Shown here: positions 35,501 through 45,299 of the stretch, piece by piece | Position numbering within the stretch: the stretch's first letter is position 1 | Layout: each line of letters begins with the position of its first letter | Assembly: GCF_001949145.1 (NCBI RefSeq) | Contig: NW_019091399.1 | Location: 981,049 to 1,045,048, forward strand | Length of the DNA stretch: 64,000 nt | Direction: 5' to 3' | Source: Acanthaster planci | Taxonomy: Eukaryota > Echinodermata > Asteroidea > Valvatida > Acanthasteridae | Notes under the pieces: generated by a model | The model's input: the letters and a program-made list of their open reading frames with translations, nothing else | Database searches by the model: none | What the model was told of the DNA's origin: nothing | Made by a program: the position numbers and the translations under genes

Positions 35501-38500
35501 GAAGGTCACGCAGCGAGCTTCCGGAACCCGCGCTTGGTCTGCCTACGGGGGATTTTACATTGGGCCTTCCTATCACGTTCGATAATTTTTGGAAAAATAA
35601 TTCCTAACTCAAACCGCCCCATGAAACACTCGTGTTGGAAATTTATTTTTGTCTTCGTCAAATAACATTTAGGAAAAGTCATCTGGAGATGGGTAAAAAA
35701 CAAATTTCAGGAACGACCTTCCACGCCCGGCGATATCGTACCTAGGTCTCCTTGTTTATGCGAGTTTGTTTTCATTCCCTGCGCTCTCGTGAAAACGGGA
35801 TTGTTCAACGTTGCAAAGATTTACCTACCTGCGTCGATGGGTTCCAGATTCCGTTGAGTTGACATCACGCAGTTCTTGTTAGCAAAGGATACCCGGTAGA
35901 TAAATATTAGAATTTTTCGTAAAAGTAGAATATTGCTTTGTTTATTACCTTATACATTATAAAGGTGTGTCAAATATTTTGATGTATTTTTATTTCGGAT
36001 TTTACTGACGACTACCATAAAATTTCAAACCGTAAATGTTCATCTGCGTACGAGACTGCCGCATTGCACTGTTATTCGTGTATTTTAGATTTTCGGAAAT
36101 GATGAGTCAATCTTGGCAGGATATTTCCCTTTTGATTTAAAGAAGTTACTGAACGAAAAATATTACAAATTCTAAAATCTTTGCGCTTTATTTTTCGTAT
36201 CCAAGGGTTCCGGAAGCGCGCCATCAGGGGTCAACTTTCAGGCTCTATTGAATGAACCAATGAGAAAGGACAACTCATGATTATTCGTCACAGGTTTCAC
36301 GAAGAGAGCAGTTTCTCGCAGGAGAGTAAAACTTTACTTTCGAGAAAAGCGCATTTGAAGTTGGTCTCTTTTACAAACGTTTAATTTCCCATATACGCAT
36401 GCATGTACGGAGCTCTGGAAGTGCCATCCGACTTGTTGAGATCCTGACATGTTTTTCTTGGAATGACGACATAATAAATGCAAGATGTCGACATCCTGAG
36501 AAAATTTATCACAGGATGACGACGTGGTAAACGTTGGATGATAACATCTGCAGAAAATGACGATAATCATCAGCTCAGGATGTTATATCATCCAGACACA
36601 TCAACCAAGTGTGATGTCTACTTGACAACTTGTAACAGGCGGTGAGACGTGATCTAAATAATATCACGTACGGCAACAGGACAATGCTTTGAAAACTCTG
36701 CCATCTCAGGCCACCTGTTTTCGATGTGGTTTGTCAAGGCACCTATTGACAAATAATGTCATCATGTCACTTTTACGATGTTGTCATCCTATGATAAAGT
36801 ATCTCAGGATGTCGACATCTTACCTCTACGATGTTGTCATCCGAAAAAAAGTATTGCAGGATCTCAACAAGTTGGATGGCACATAAGGCAATCAAAATAG
36901 TTTATTGTGTAAACAAATAAATGGGTTCGTCATTTCGTGAAAACGCTAAAATTCGTTTGGCTTCGTCTCTTTGTGAAAACGGCACACACATTTCACACTT
37001 TAACTGCGCTGCAAAGGGCCTATTTTTTCTGCTCGTTGCACCAAGGTGATCACTTCGAGATCACTTCGTTATAACCCTCTTCCTAAATCCACAATCCCTC
37101 GTACTGGCATTTAAATTGATCAGAGGGTGTCCCTAGTGCCTACAAATAAAAAAAACGCGCAAAAAAGTCTGAGTACGGTCACGGTACCCTTTTCCAGTCA
37201 AGGTGGGGGTCCCACGACAGTCAACACAAATTTGACGTCCCCCAACACAATTAAACTACTCAGATAGCTGTCTAGACAGCTCAGAGGCACATCAGAGAGA
37301 CCGTCAATTGATTTAAGACAGGCCCAGGCTTGCCCACGCACTGTCTTTGTCAATAATCCCTTATCAGCACTGGGCTGAGATATTTACATACAATCCCTAT
37401 TTGACTTGACTGGAGGCTGACTCTGGAAAAGAATTACTCAACTCAGGGAAGTCCCACGTTAAAGGTGACTAAACTAGGCTGTTCAGCATGCACAGAGGTA
37501 CAAAGTAACAGGAGGTTTTTGCATTTGGCCGAAAAAATTTAATTACGTAATTAGAACAAATTGGATCCCGCGTGTATCAACTCCGCTGCAGGTATGGTTT
37601 TAATTGCCATAGCGCGTGCCAGGTGCAAAAGTTGTAGCATTTCCGGAGTCAAAATTCGTCTGCAAAACGAGACATTCCTGTGGTTTTGCCCTTTTTGACA
37701 ACGTTATATCTGTGGAAGACAAAAAGGTCTTTTCTAGAACACAAAAATGTGGTTTAAATGAATTTTGCCCCACAGAGCTCATCGTTATTTGGCTGGTCTC
37801 AGTAGATTTGGTAAAAAAATTATTACACCAAGTTATACGCATCTCACATAGCCTAATTGATTTCGAGAAAAATGACAAAACATTATGATTTTCGACCGAT
37901 ATGTCTCTTTGTGATGGAAACAGTGATAGTACGCATGCACGTAAGGACATTCACGACATGATTTGGCACCTTCAGCCATTGCCAACACTTTCCGAAAAGA
38001 AGCTTTACTTCTGTTTTTGAGGCTCGAGTCTTATTAACTTTCACTCGAGTCGAGTCCTCTGATGAGCGTCTTAAGTCGATTGTAGTAATTTTCTCGCAGT
38101 GAGTCAAGTTATTTGCCCGTTGGTTCTCAAAACGAGTCGGGTCGCTAAAAAATGTTGATTGAGTCGAGTCTGTGACTTCAGTTTTAACTCTGTTATCGGG
38201 AGTGTAAACGTGTGAAAAGCACCGACTATTTAAAAACCACAGGCTGTTGACTCCTCGTTGTCTTGAGAAGACCCTAGACACCAATCCATCTCAGACAAGT
38301 TAACCGTTTGGTCTTTGACAAAAACAACCACCTTTTTCTTCAACTTATGACAGTTGCACAAAAAGTAAAACGTCAGTGGTCCCAAAGTAAGTCCAAAATG
38401 GAAATCGCTTTGAGTTTGCCTCCATTTTTTAAACCAGCAGAATCAAGTGCTTGGTGGTTGACAAAACAAAGGAAGTTTTGTCAAATGCCTCACGAGTGGA

Positions 38501-38831
38501 AAACATTATGAGCAGTTCGAGTGCACGATTCATTTTTACAACAATGTCAAAAACGAATTGTAAAAATGAGCCAAGAGTCACGTAGAAATTAGTAGGGCCT
38601 AATCATTTGTAAAACAAGTTTTTGATGAGGGACAGTGTCAAATCAATGCAACTAAACTGAACAATGATTTTAATCATTTTATTTACACCCTTCAATGCCT
38701 TAATTTTAATTTCAATCTAAGTAATGTCAGTTCTTACCGTTGCCATTGGTGACAGCAATCAGACAACCGATCAGAAACAAGCCCACATCTACGCGCTTGA
38801 AAAGATTTGTACCAAGCATAGTGGATTCCAT
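23413..38831 (-). CDS. SUSD2/Mesh-like membrane protein (NIDO-IPT-AMOP-VWD-sushi-TM)
   Basis: Sixteen exons with perfectly matching phases give an open frame of 1,026 residues. Exons, in transcription order: 38,738-38,831; 33,346-33,473; 32,490-32,795; 31,505-31,642; 30,914-31,076; 30,555-30,803; 30,084-30,414; 29,452-29,715; 28,949-29,069; 28,670-28,817; 28,348-28,485; 27,734-27,913; 26,208-26,480; 24,623-24,871; 24,254-24,445; 23,413-23,519. Domains: signal peptide (1-30), NIDO (32-276), IPT (277-359), AMOP (about 470-558), VWD (about 648-845) with a GDPH site at 652-655, sushi (928-990), TM (about 998-1,020), tail KKIR. The order matches fly Mesh and resembles vertebrate SUSD2 and MUC4. 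Mesh acts in septate junctions and SUSD2 in cell adhesion; an adhesion or barrier role here is inference. Intron 1 (5.3 kb) carries an inverted-repeat element, and exon 1 has a second copy at 41,333-41,426. Confidence 0.9.
24254..24445 (-). CDS. Sushi (CCP) domain exon
   Basis: One exon holds a complete sushi domain: [36 protein letters not shown] and VPTC, with four cysteines and the conserved Trp. Phase 1-1, typical of CCP exons. Confidence 0.9.
24623..24871 (-). CDS. Post-VWD region exon
   Basis: [20 protein letters not shown] and [18 protein letters not shown]: the conserved stretch after VWD in the SUSD2/Mesh family, ending in a helical segment. Phase 1-1. Confidence 0.85.
24872..26207. 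other. Intron 13 with poly(T) tract
   Basis: No exon recognised. It includes a run of about 24 T at 25,980-26,003; the adjoining minus-strand open frame runs through the matching poly(A) and looks like retroelement debris. Confidence 0.5.
26208..28485 (-). CDS. VWD domain exons (26,208-26,480; 27,734-27,913; 28,348-28,485)
   Basis: Three exons make the von Willebrand type D domain. It opens [20 protein letters not shown] and closes with [14 protein letters not shown], the acidic loop expected to bind calcium. The Asp-Pro bond of GDPH is the known self-cleavage site in some VWD proteins including MUC4 and SUSD2. Phase requires the acceptor cttttacag at 28,486 rather than the upstream ctttag. 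Confidence 0.88.
28670..29069 (-). CDS. Cys-rich exons between AMOP and VWD
   Basis: Exons 28,949-29,069 and 28,670-28,817 encode [30 protein letters not shown] and [17 protein letters not shown], ending CENYEPPRP. This double-cysteine segment is conserved in Mesh/SUSD2 proteins directly before the GDPH of VWD. Confidence 0.85.
29452..29715 (-). CDS. AMOP domain exon
   Basis: [53 protein letters not shown]: the cysteine pattern of the AMOP adhesion module found in MUC4, SUSD2 and Mesh. Acceptor ttttttcaag, donor ag|GTTAGT, phases 2 and 2. Confidence 0.9.
30084..30414 (-). CDS. IPT-AMOP connecting exon
   Basis: 110 codons including [52 protein letters not shown] and FSFIRPRAP. This beta-rich segment is usual between IPT and AMOP in the Mesh family. 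Donor aa|GTAAGT, phases 1 and 2. Confidence 0.8.
30555..30803 (-). CDS. IPT/TIG domain exon
   Basis: [59 protein letters not shown]: immunoglobulin-like IPT fold with its disulfide pairs. Donor c|GTATGT, phase 1-1. Confidence 0.85.
30914..33473 (-). CDS. NIDO domain exons (four)
   Basis: Exons 33,346-33,473; 32,490-32,795; 31,505-31,642; 30,914-31,076. Hallmarks are [11 protein letters not shown] and [74 protein letters not shown] and [12 protein letters not shown], ending [10 protein letters not shown]. This is the extracellular NIDO domain of nidogen, Mesh and alpha-tectorin type proteins. Confidence 0.9.
31172..31313. repeat. 71-bp tandem duplication
   Basis: Two adjacent 71-bp units starting acatgtattgagagtgcaga, almost identical, in the intron between two NIDO exons. 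Confidence 0.85.
33474..36420. other. Intron 1 of SUSD2/Mesh-like gene, proximal part
   Basis: Non-coding, A+T-rich, with a GGTT/GGTC simple repeat at 33,566-33,610. A donor-like caggtaggt on the minus strand near 35,830 has no phase-compatible exon. Nothing else recognised. Confidence 0.5.
36421..36882. mobile_element. MITE-like element, intron 1
   Basis: Ends are inverted repeats: left GTGCCATCCGACTTGTTGAG, right CTCAACAAGTTGGATGGCAC, one mismatch. The inside holds many short palindromic words such as GATGTCGACATC and GATGTTGTCATCC in both directions. It has no open frame. I see no clear target-site duplication. Confidence 0.65.
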
Positions 38832-39110
38832 TCTGCTACTGACGCTTCGTCCGAGATACATGTAACTAAATAGCCAGTCCTTGAACTGAGGGTATTATAT
38901 GTTTCCTATGCGAATGTATTTGAGTAGGATCCACAGTTGACTCGGGTTCAACCTCGTCCTCGCGGTCTTGCTCGTTTTTACAGCTCACCCTTTGGGACTG
39001 GAGCTACTCAAATTCACTCACTGTTCAATGGTAAGAGTTGAGTAAACAAAGATTTTACAATACGCCATGATAAAACCGTGTACTTTGATTCCGAACTTAT
39101 ATAATGTAGT
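37534..39110. repeat. 1.6-kb segmental duplication, copy 1
   Basis: Matches 40,141-41,735 along its length with scattered substitutions and small indels (well over 90% identical by eye). It contains exon 1 of the SUSD2/Mesh-like gene and, judged by position, its promoter. Confidence 0.9.
38738..38831 (-). CDS. Exon 1, signal peptide
   Basis: The ATG starts a signal peptide ([17 protein letters not shown], then [14 protein letters not shown]). The donor g|GTAAGA is phase 1 and joins 33,473 to make Glu followed by [11 protein letters not shown]. Confidence 0.82.
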
Positions 39111-39479
39111 AGTATATATAGGAGAGTTCGGGATCAGCCACCTTAATTTTTTCGCTCTGCTTCCACGGTCCAACGCACACAGACCTATTTACACAAACGC
39201 CGGGGCTTCCTCACAAAAACATGGAAATTTGACCCCGCTGCTTTTCAAAAACAATTTGAGGCTCTACTTGGGAATTCCCATCGCTTTCCCAACCGCTACA
39301 AGTCTCGACTTGCCCGGCCTATACGGGCTCTGTTTTAGGTAAAATGCGCTATATTTACGACCTCCTTAAATAAATGGGCTATTAATAAAAAAGCATGTCA
39401 AGTCAAGTCGCGAGAAAAAAAGAGATTAAATTTAAAAACCTATATATAAACAGAGAGATACGATCAGCCCCAAATCAAG

Positions 39480-40142
39480 ACCACTATTTTCGACCTTCAA
39501 CCGATTTAAGAAATCATTTTTAGCAAATTTTGTCAAGCAGTATAACATTCCATTACAACCACCAAATCGTAAATTTCACACCAAACCTGAACTTGTTCAA
39601 GCCATTCGAACGAACCAAAAGCAAATCAGGTACCTCCCGCGTCAATCATATCGCCAGCTCTTAAAAACGGTTCAAGAGAACAATATTCCATTTACACACA
39701 TGGGCAGAGTCCTAAAGCAAGATCTCATCAAAGCCGTTAACAATTACACCCAACCCAAGGAAACTGCAGAAGTTGATATTAGAAAGGTGAGACGCTTTCA
39801 GGTAACTACCGCAACTGGGAGCTAATACCCAGCTTCTTTGAATACGATCTTGTACACTTTTTTGATTTTTACAAGACTTTCATCGAGAAGAAAGCATTAG
39901 ACGAATTTTGAGAAATTTGGTCTTATAAACTTCAAACCACCCTCAAAGTACAGTTCAAATTGGAGAAACCCGACAAGACCGAGTTGGGCACATTTACCTT
40001 CCCGAGCCAAAATAAAGTGGTCGTAAGTAAAAGTGACATTAAAAATGTACTCGCCGAGCAAAGGCAGAAACAGATTGAGGACGTGGAGGCTCACACGCAA
40101 CGCGGATCAGGGTGGGTCTTTTATAAAGTGGTTGCTTTTTAA
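39480..40142 (+). pseudogene. Degenerate mobile-element coding sequence, Polinton-like (tentative)
   Basis: Two long frames without a nearby start codon: one to a stop at 39,825, and one from about 39,930 to 40,142 with an upstream in-frame stop near 39,909. The second ends in a RGSGWVFYKVV motif resembling the GSGW motif I associate with proteins of Polinton/Maverick-type elements in invertebrate genomes. Broken by stops and by the duplication edge at 40,141; not a working gene. Assignment is from memory of family style only. Confidence 0.35.
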
Positions 40143-41735
40143 ATTTAATTACATCATTAGAAAAAAAATTGGATCCCGAATGAATCAACTTCGCTGCAGG
40201 TAGGGTTTTAATTGCCATAGCGCGTGCCAGGTGCAAAAGTTGTAACATTTCTGGAGTCAAAATTCGTCTGCAAAACGAGACATTCCCATGGTTTTACGCT
40301 TTTTTTATATCTGTGGAAGACAAAAATGTCTTTTCTAGAACACGAAAATGTGGTTTAGCTGAATTTTGCCCCACAGAGATCATCGTTATTTTGCTGATCT
40401 CAGTAGATTTTGTAAAAACAAATTATTACACCAAGTTGTAGGCATCTCACATAGCTTAATTGATTTCGAGAAAAACGACAAAACAGTATGATTTTCGGCC
40501 GATATGTCTCTTTGTGATGGAAACAGTGATAGTACGCATGCACATAAGGACATTCACGACATGATTTGGCACCTTCAGCCATTGCCAACACTTTCCGAAA
40601 AGAAGCTTTACTTCTGTTTTTGAGGCTCAAGTCTTATTAACTTTCACTCGAGTCGAGTCCTCTGATGAGCGTCTTAAGTCGATTGTAGTAATTTTCTTGC
40701 AGTGAGTCAAGTTATTTGCCCGTTGGTTCTCAAAATGAGTCGGGTCGCTAAAAATGTTGATTGAGTCGAGTCTGTGACTTCAGTTTTAGCTCTGTTATCG
40801 GGAGTGTAAACGTGTGAAAGGCACCGACTATTTAAAAACCACAGGCTTTTGACTCCTCGTCTTGAGAAGACCCTAGACACCAATCCATCTCAGACAAGTT
40901 AACCGTTTGGTCTTTGACAATAACAACCATCTTTTTCTCCAACTTATGACAGTTGCACAAAAAGTAAAACGTCAGTGGTCCCAAAGTAAGTCCAAAATGG
41001 AATCGCTTTGAGTTTGCCTCCATTTTTTAAACCAGCAGAATCAAGTGCTTGGTGGTTGACAAAACAAAGGAGGTTTTGTCAAATGCCTCACGAGTGGAAA
41101 ATATTTTGAGCCATGAGCCACGATCCATTTTTACAACACTGTCGAAAACGAATTGTAAAAATGAGCCAAAAGTCACGTAGAAATTAGTAGGGCCTAATCA
41201 TTTGTAAAACAAGTTTTTGATGAGGGACAGTGTCAAATCAATGCAACAAAACTGAATGATGATTTTAATCATATTAAATACACCCCTCAATGCCTTAATT
41301 TTAATTTCAATCTGAGTAATGTCAGTTCTTACCGTTGCCATTGGTGACAGCAATCAGACAACCGATCAGAAACAAGCCCACATCGACGCGCTTGAAAAGA
41401 TTTGCACCAAGCATAGTGGATTCCATTCTGCTACCGACGCTTCGTCCGAGATACATGTAACTAAATAGCCAGTCCTGGAACTGAGGGTATTATATGTTTC
41501 CTATGCGAATGTATTTGAGTAGGATCCACAGTTGACTCGGGTTCAACCTCGTCCTCGCGGTCTGGCTCGTTTTTACAGCACGCGTACGCAAAGCCATCCC
41601 TCTGTCAGGCCTGCTTGCCCTTTGAAAAGCTTCTCGAATTCACTCGCTGTTCAATGATAAGAGTTGAGTAAACAAAGATTTTACAATACGCCATGATAAA
41701 ACCATGTACTTTGATTCCGGACTTACATACTGTAG
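40141..41735. repeat. 1.6-kb segmental duplication, copy 2
   Basis: Second copy of 37,534-39,110, same orientation, with its own intact signal-peptide exon at 41,333-41,426 and a local insertion or replacement near 41,578-41,630. Confidence 0.9.
41333..41426 (-). CDS. Duplicate signal-peptide exon
   Basis: Same 94-nt exon as 38,738-38,831 with one amino-acid change (Thr to Ala at position 8) and one silent change; start codon and donor are intact. It could be an alternative first exon of the same gene, the stub of a duplicated gene, or a haplotype copy placed in tandem by the assembler. Confidence 0.55.
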
Positions 41736-42828
41736 TTATACGCACTCAGTGCAAGAATGAGGCTTGATCGCCTGTCTAATTCAACCTTGCACGCTAAACC
41801 AATAAAGTAACTGGCCCCCCAACAAGCGAACCTCAATTGGATAGTGTGTTAAAATAAGTGGAAGCCCTTTTTCTTTTCATCTTTTAATTCATCCCTCATA
41901 GAAAGAAGAAAAGGGCTGTGTCCGTTTCAGTTCAATAAAATCGAGTAACTATAGCAATAAGCAATTGAGCAAACCAAAGTTGCAATGACTAGAGTCAAGG
42001 ATTCTACTCCACCAAATTTTTGGTCTGGGAAGTACAGAAGGCGGGCACAATTCAAGAAGGTTTGGCTTCATCCTAACTCACGTGAAATCTTAATTTTATA
42101 ATACGCAACCATTGTAGAAATTAATAAGTTTCAAATTGATGATTAAATGACTTCCAATTAATTAAATTTTTTCTCTTACAGTTTGGCTTGTTGGCATTTA
42201 TGAGCTATTTCGGGAACAATATGTATTTTTCATTCAAACAACAGAAAATCTCCCCGCTGTGATTATACTCTTTTAAAAAACGAAAAAAGGAGGAAATAGG
42301 CTTTAATTTCATGTGGGTCTGAGAGACTTTCTTTTCAGGTTAGGCGGGGGGATATCAAGTTTGGCAACTTTCAGCAGCCTTTGCAACGCTTAACGGAAGA
42401 TGAATAAGACAATTTCCAACTATTGGTGGCGTTCTTTACAAATATCATCCAGTCACAGTCGTACATATGTGCTGCTGCAGTGGTGCTTGCAGAGGCTTAC
42501 TGTGCACATACTGTACATGCATATATACGTATGCATCATTGCGTGTGGCTCGCTTGTGTAATACACTAGAGCTACACAAGTAGTAAACTGAAGTTGAACA
42601 ATCGAGAGCGAGGAAACGAAATTGCCTTTGACACATTCGAGTTCTGCTTACCATGTTCGCACGCAGTGTTGCTTTTTGAAGTGTTTACATGTACATGTAT
42701 GCCTTGGTTATTTCACAGCGAATTGTGTAAGTGACATGCAGTGTTTCATTGGAGTAATGAGAAAAACTAATGTAACTCCTCATCAGTCATGTCAGTGACA
42801 AGCCTTGAGACTGCGTGTGGTGTAACCT

Positions 42829-43580
42829 AGCCAACTCGCCCCCTGGCCGAGTCACCCCCGACCAAGTCGTCCCCTCAGAGGAGAGTCCACTGGTTTGGAC
42901 AATTAACTACATGTATATTTCCAAAGTAATAATAGGCCTAAGTGTCCTGGCAGAAGGTGGGATATTGAAGAGTTCACCTTAAGGGGATTATTGACAATTA
43001 GTCAATAAACTAAGCTTGTCAGAATTTGATGTCTGGCAAGCATCACTACCTTGACCTACAAGTATTTAAATCTCACTTTAAATATATTTTAAATGAAATG
43101 TTCTTTACTCTAAACTTCAAGCTGTGTTTGTTTTGTTTTTATTATAAGTTATTACCATTGTTATTATTTTAATGAAGAATTTTCCGTGCTGATATCTTGG
43201 CGACGTACACCGGGGGCCAAGCCAGAAAACAATGACGACACGATTTGGAGAAGTTCAATCCCACTCACATGCATTAAAAATATAAACTGGAGAAATCAAC
43301 TTTCAACAGAATGTTAAAAAAATTAACAGAGCTCAAGGAAGAAGCTATCTAACCTTGAAAGGGAAACAATTTTGTGAGAAAAGAGAAAACAATATTACCA
43401 CAAAAATAACATGATAATGTGGAAAAAGGAAAAATAACGAAGGGGCGACTTGATTAGGAGGCTAGTTTGCTAGGAGGCGAGTTTGCAAAGGGGTGAGTTG
43501 GTAAGGGGCGAGTTGGCAAAGGGGTGAGTTGGTAAGGGGCGAGTTGGCAAAGGGGTGAGTTGGTAAGGGGCGAGTTGACC
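42829..43580. mobile_element. Inverted-repeat element with internal minisatellite
   Basis: Left end has CCAACTCGCCCCCTGG and related words; the right end (43,441-43,577) has the inverse (GGGGCGAGTTGG) as an array with a 31-bp period, about three copies of a unit starting GAGTTGGTAAGGGGCG. No coding frame inside. A non-autonomous DNA element is the simplest reading. Confidence 0.55.
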
Positions 43581-43664
43581 TGAGTCCACCTTCAGCACCC
43601 TGTTCCTACAGTAGGCCACGAGAATGAAAGATTTAGATTTGCATCCAGAACATTTTGGAAAAGC

Positions 43665-43901
43665 ATGAGACTTTATTTATTACATGTTAGATACTCAAGC
43701 TTGCTGTACCTTACTGAAACGTGGTTAAATTCATCCATCCCAGATGATTTGATAGATATAGATGGGTTTGACGTTCTCCAGCTAGACAGATCACCCAGTG
43801 CAACAAATAAATCAAAGGGAGGTGGTGTTGCTTTGTATGTGAACCAGGAATGGTGTCAAATGTATTTATTTTTAATTAAGAATGACAGTGTGACCTTGTA
43901 G
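43665..43901 (+). pseudogene. LINE endonuclease fragment
   Basis: LTETWLNSSIPDDLIDIDGF, DVLQLDRSPS and KGGGVALYVNQEWCQ match the central part of the apurinic-type endonuclease of non-LTR retrotransposons (ETWL, then GGGV, YV, WC). The frame stops soon after; no reverse transcriptase follows. A 5'- and 3'-truncated relic. Confidence 0.75.
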
Positions 43902-44238
43902 CTGGCTACTGGTGTGGGTGGCGGGGTACTCTGTTGTGCCGAAAATGATGTGGGTCGTTATGCCCTAAATGATGTGACTGTATACTCAGCGACTCCTTCT
44001 TTTACTGTTTACAGTGTGATTCTGACAGGTGCCAAAATGAGGGCTTGGGCGGCTTTACAATCATAACATCTATGACATCACATTACATTGTAGCATGAGT
44101 CCTAAGTACAGTTTGGATGGTCCCAGCCACACTTTGTTTCTCCACTTTGGAGATGAACAGGACATCTGACATGGGAGATATCGTAGATTCCATTGATGCT
44201 CTTACATTCTATTGTACACGTAGTTTGGATCTTGCGAG

Positions 44239-45299
44239 ATGTCCACCCAAGTCCCAGACCACTTGAGACACAACTGGGGTCAGTCCAAAAAGAAGAGTGA
44301 GGGTAAAGGAGAAGGGGCAGGGCCTGAGGAGGAGCAGGAGGAGGACGAAGAGGATGACCGCGTAGATTCCATGCTGAAGAAAGCCGGATGCCTGGCACTC
44401 CATCATGATGTCCAGGTGAGGAACCTTCATAGGCTTCCATGTAATGCATACATGTATATGTACACTCTAGTTTAGATGCACAAAATGCAGTGAGCTCATG
44501 TTATTTGGGAAACTCTGAGAATGGTGTGTAGTTTTCTGGACAGCTACATGTACGACAGTACAACCGTGACGTGTGAAGACATCTGCCAAGTTTTCCTTCT
44601 AACTTTTCAGCACTGTTGAAGTCGGGACCATCAAAAGATCAATCACTAGCTACAGGGTGAATAGGGAAGGAATGCTTTTGTTCCTGTTGATTTCAAATAA
44701 CTGCATGTCTGCGAAAAGACAGAATTCAGAATGGAAGTCTCGTGTTGGTCTTGTGATGTCCAAAGGGGTCTTGACCAAAGATCGTATAGCGCCGAAGGCG
44801 CAAGATGGATAACCCTGCCCAAAAGATGTAATTAACATGGGCGCCATTTGAGCAAGCGATACGCCTGCGCAGTTTACAGTAATGTTTTGGCGCAGGCTCA
44901 CCAGGTGGACGTGCCTGCCGCGGCGCCTGCGCCTGTGCATTAATGTGCATTGCGCAGGCGTATCGCTTGCTCAAATGGCGCCTATGCGATTACAACGTTT
45001 TACGTGTGTTCACGGTGAAGTTTGCCATCTTAGCCGCTTGGCGGCACTATACGATCTTTGGTCTTGACTAGGACACTGCTTTTTAAACCAAAGCCAGTTC
45101 TTATCATGCCCTGAAAGTGATATTAGCAACATTTAACAGCTGACACAAAAAACACAAAACTCCAGAGTTTGTGTGCTTTCTTCAGAATTGCATGGCGGAG
45201 CATAGGGACTGGCGACAGTGTCAGAAAGAGGTGGCCAGGTTCAAGGAGTGCGTGTCCACAAAGATGCCAAGGACATCTAAGCAGCAAGACCAGCCATGA
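44239..45299 (+). CDS. COA4: Cytochrome c oxidase assembly factor 4 homologue
   Basis: Two exons, 44,239-44,415 and 45,186-45,299, joined in phase 0, give 96 residues. The N-terminus (MSTQVPDHLRHNWGQ) and an acidic stretch (EEEQEEDEEDDRVDSMLKKA) precede a twin CX9C motif: CLALHHDVQNC, then CQKEVARFKEC, with MAEHRDWRQ between them. Order, length and the DWRQCQ core match animal COA4 (CHCHD8), a coiled-coil-helix protein of the mitochondrial intermembrane space needed for complex IV assembly. Such proteins are imported and oxidised by the MIA40 route. The donor is cag|GTGAGG, the acceptor gtgctttcttcag. Its only intron (770 bp) contains a 287-bp MITE. The C-terminal tail is short and basic. Confidence 0.93.
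44775..45061. mobile_element. 287-bp MITE in COA4 intron
   Basis: Terminal inverted repeats CCAAAGATCGTATAG and CTATACGATCTTTGG are perfect over 15 bp. Target-site duplications of 6 bp (tcttga) lie at 44,769-44,774 and 45,062-45,067. A second internal inverted pair (GCGCCATTTGAGCAAGCGAT and its complement) makes most of the element self-complementary. No coding frame. Confidence 0.85.

Noticed and set aside
35824-35880. Extra exon in intron 1 of the SUSD2/Mesh-like gene
   Set aside because: Donor-like caggtaggt exists, but no acceptor gives a frame between exon 1 and the first NIDO exon; direct joining already makes a good protein.
37534-41735. LTR retrotransposon (direct 1.6-kb repeats with coding insert)
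   Set aside because: The repeats contain a host signal-peptide exon with donor, and no LTR ends, primer-binding site or gag-pol were seen.
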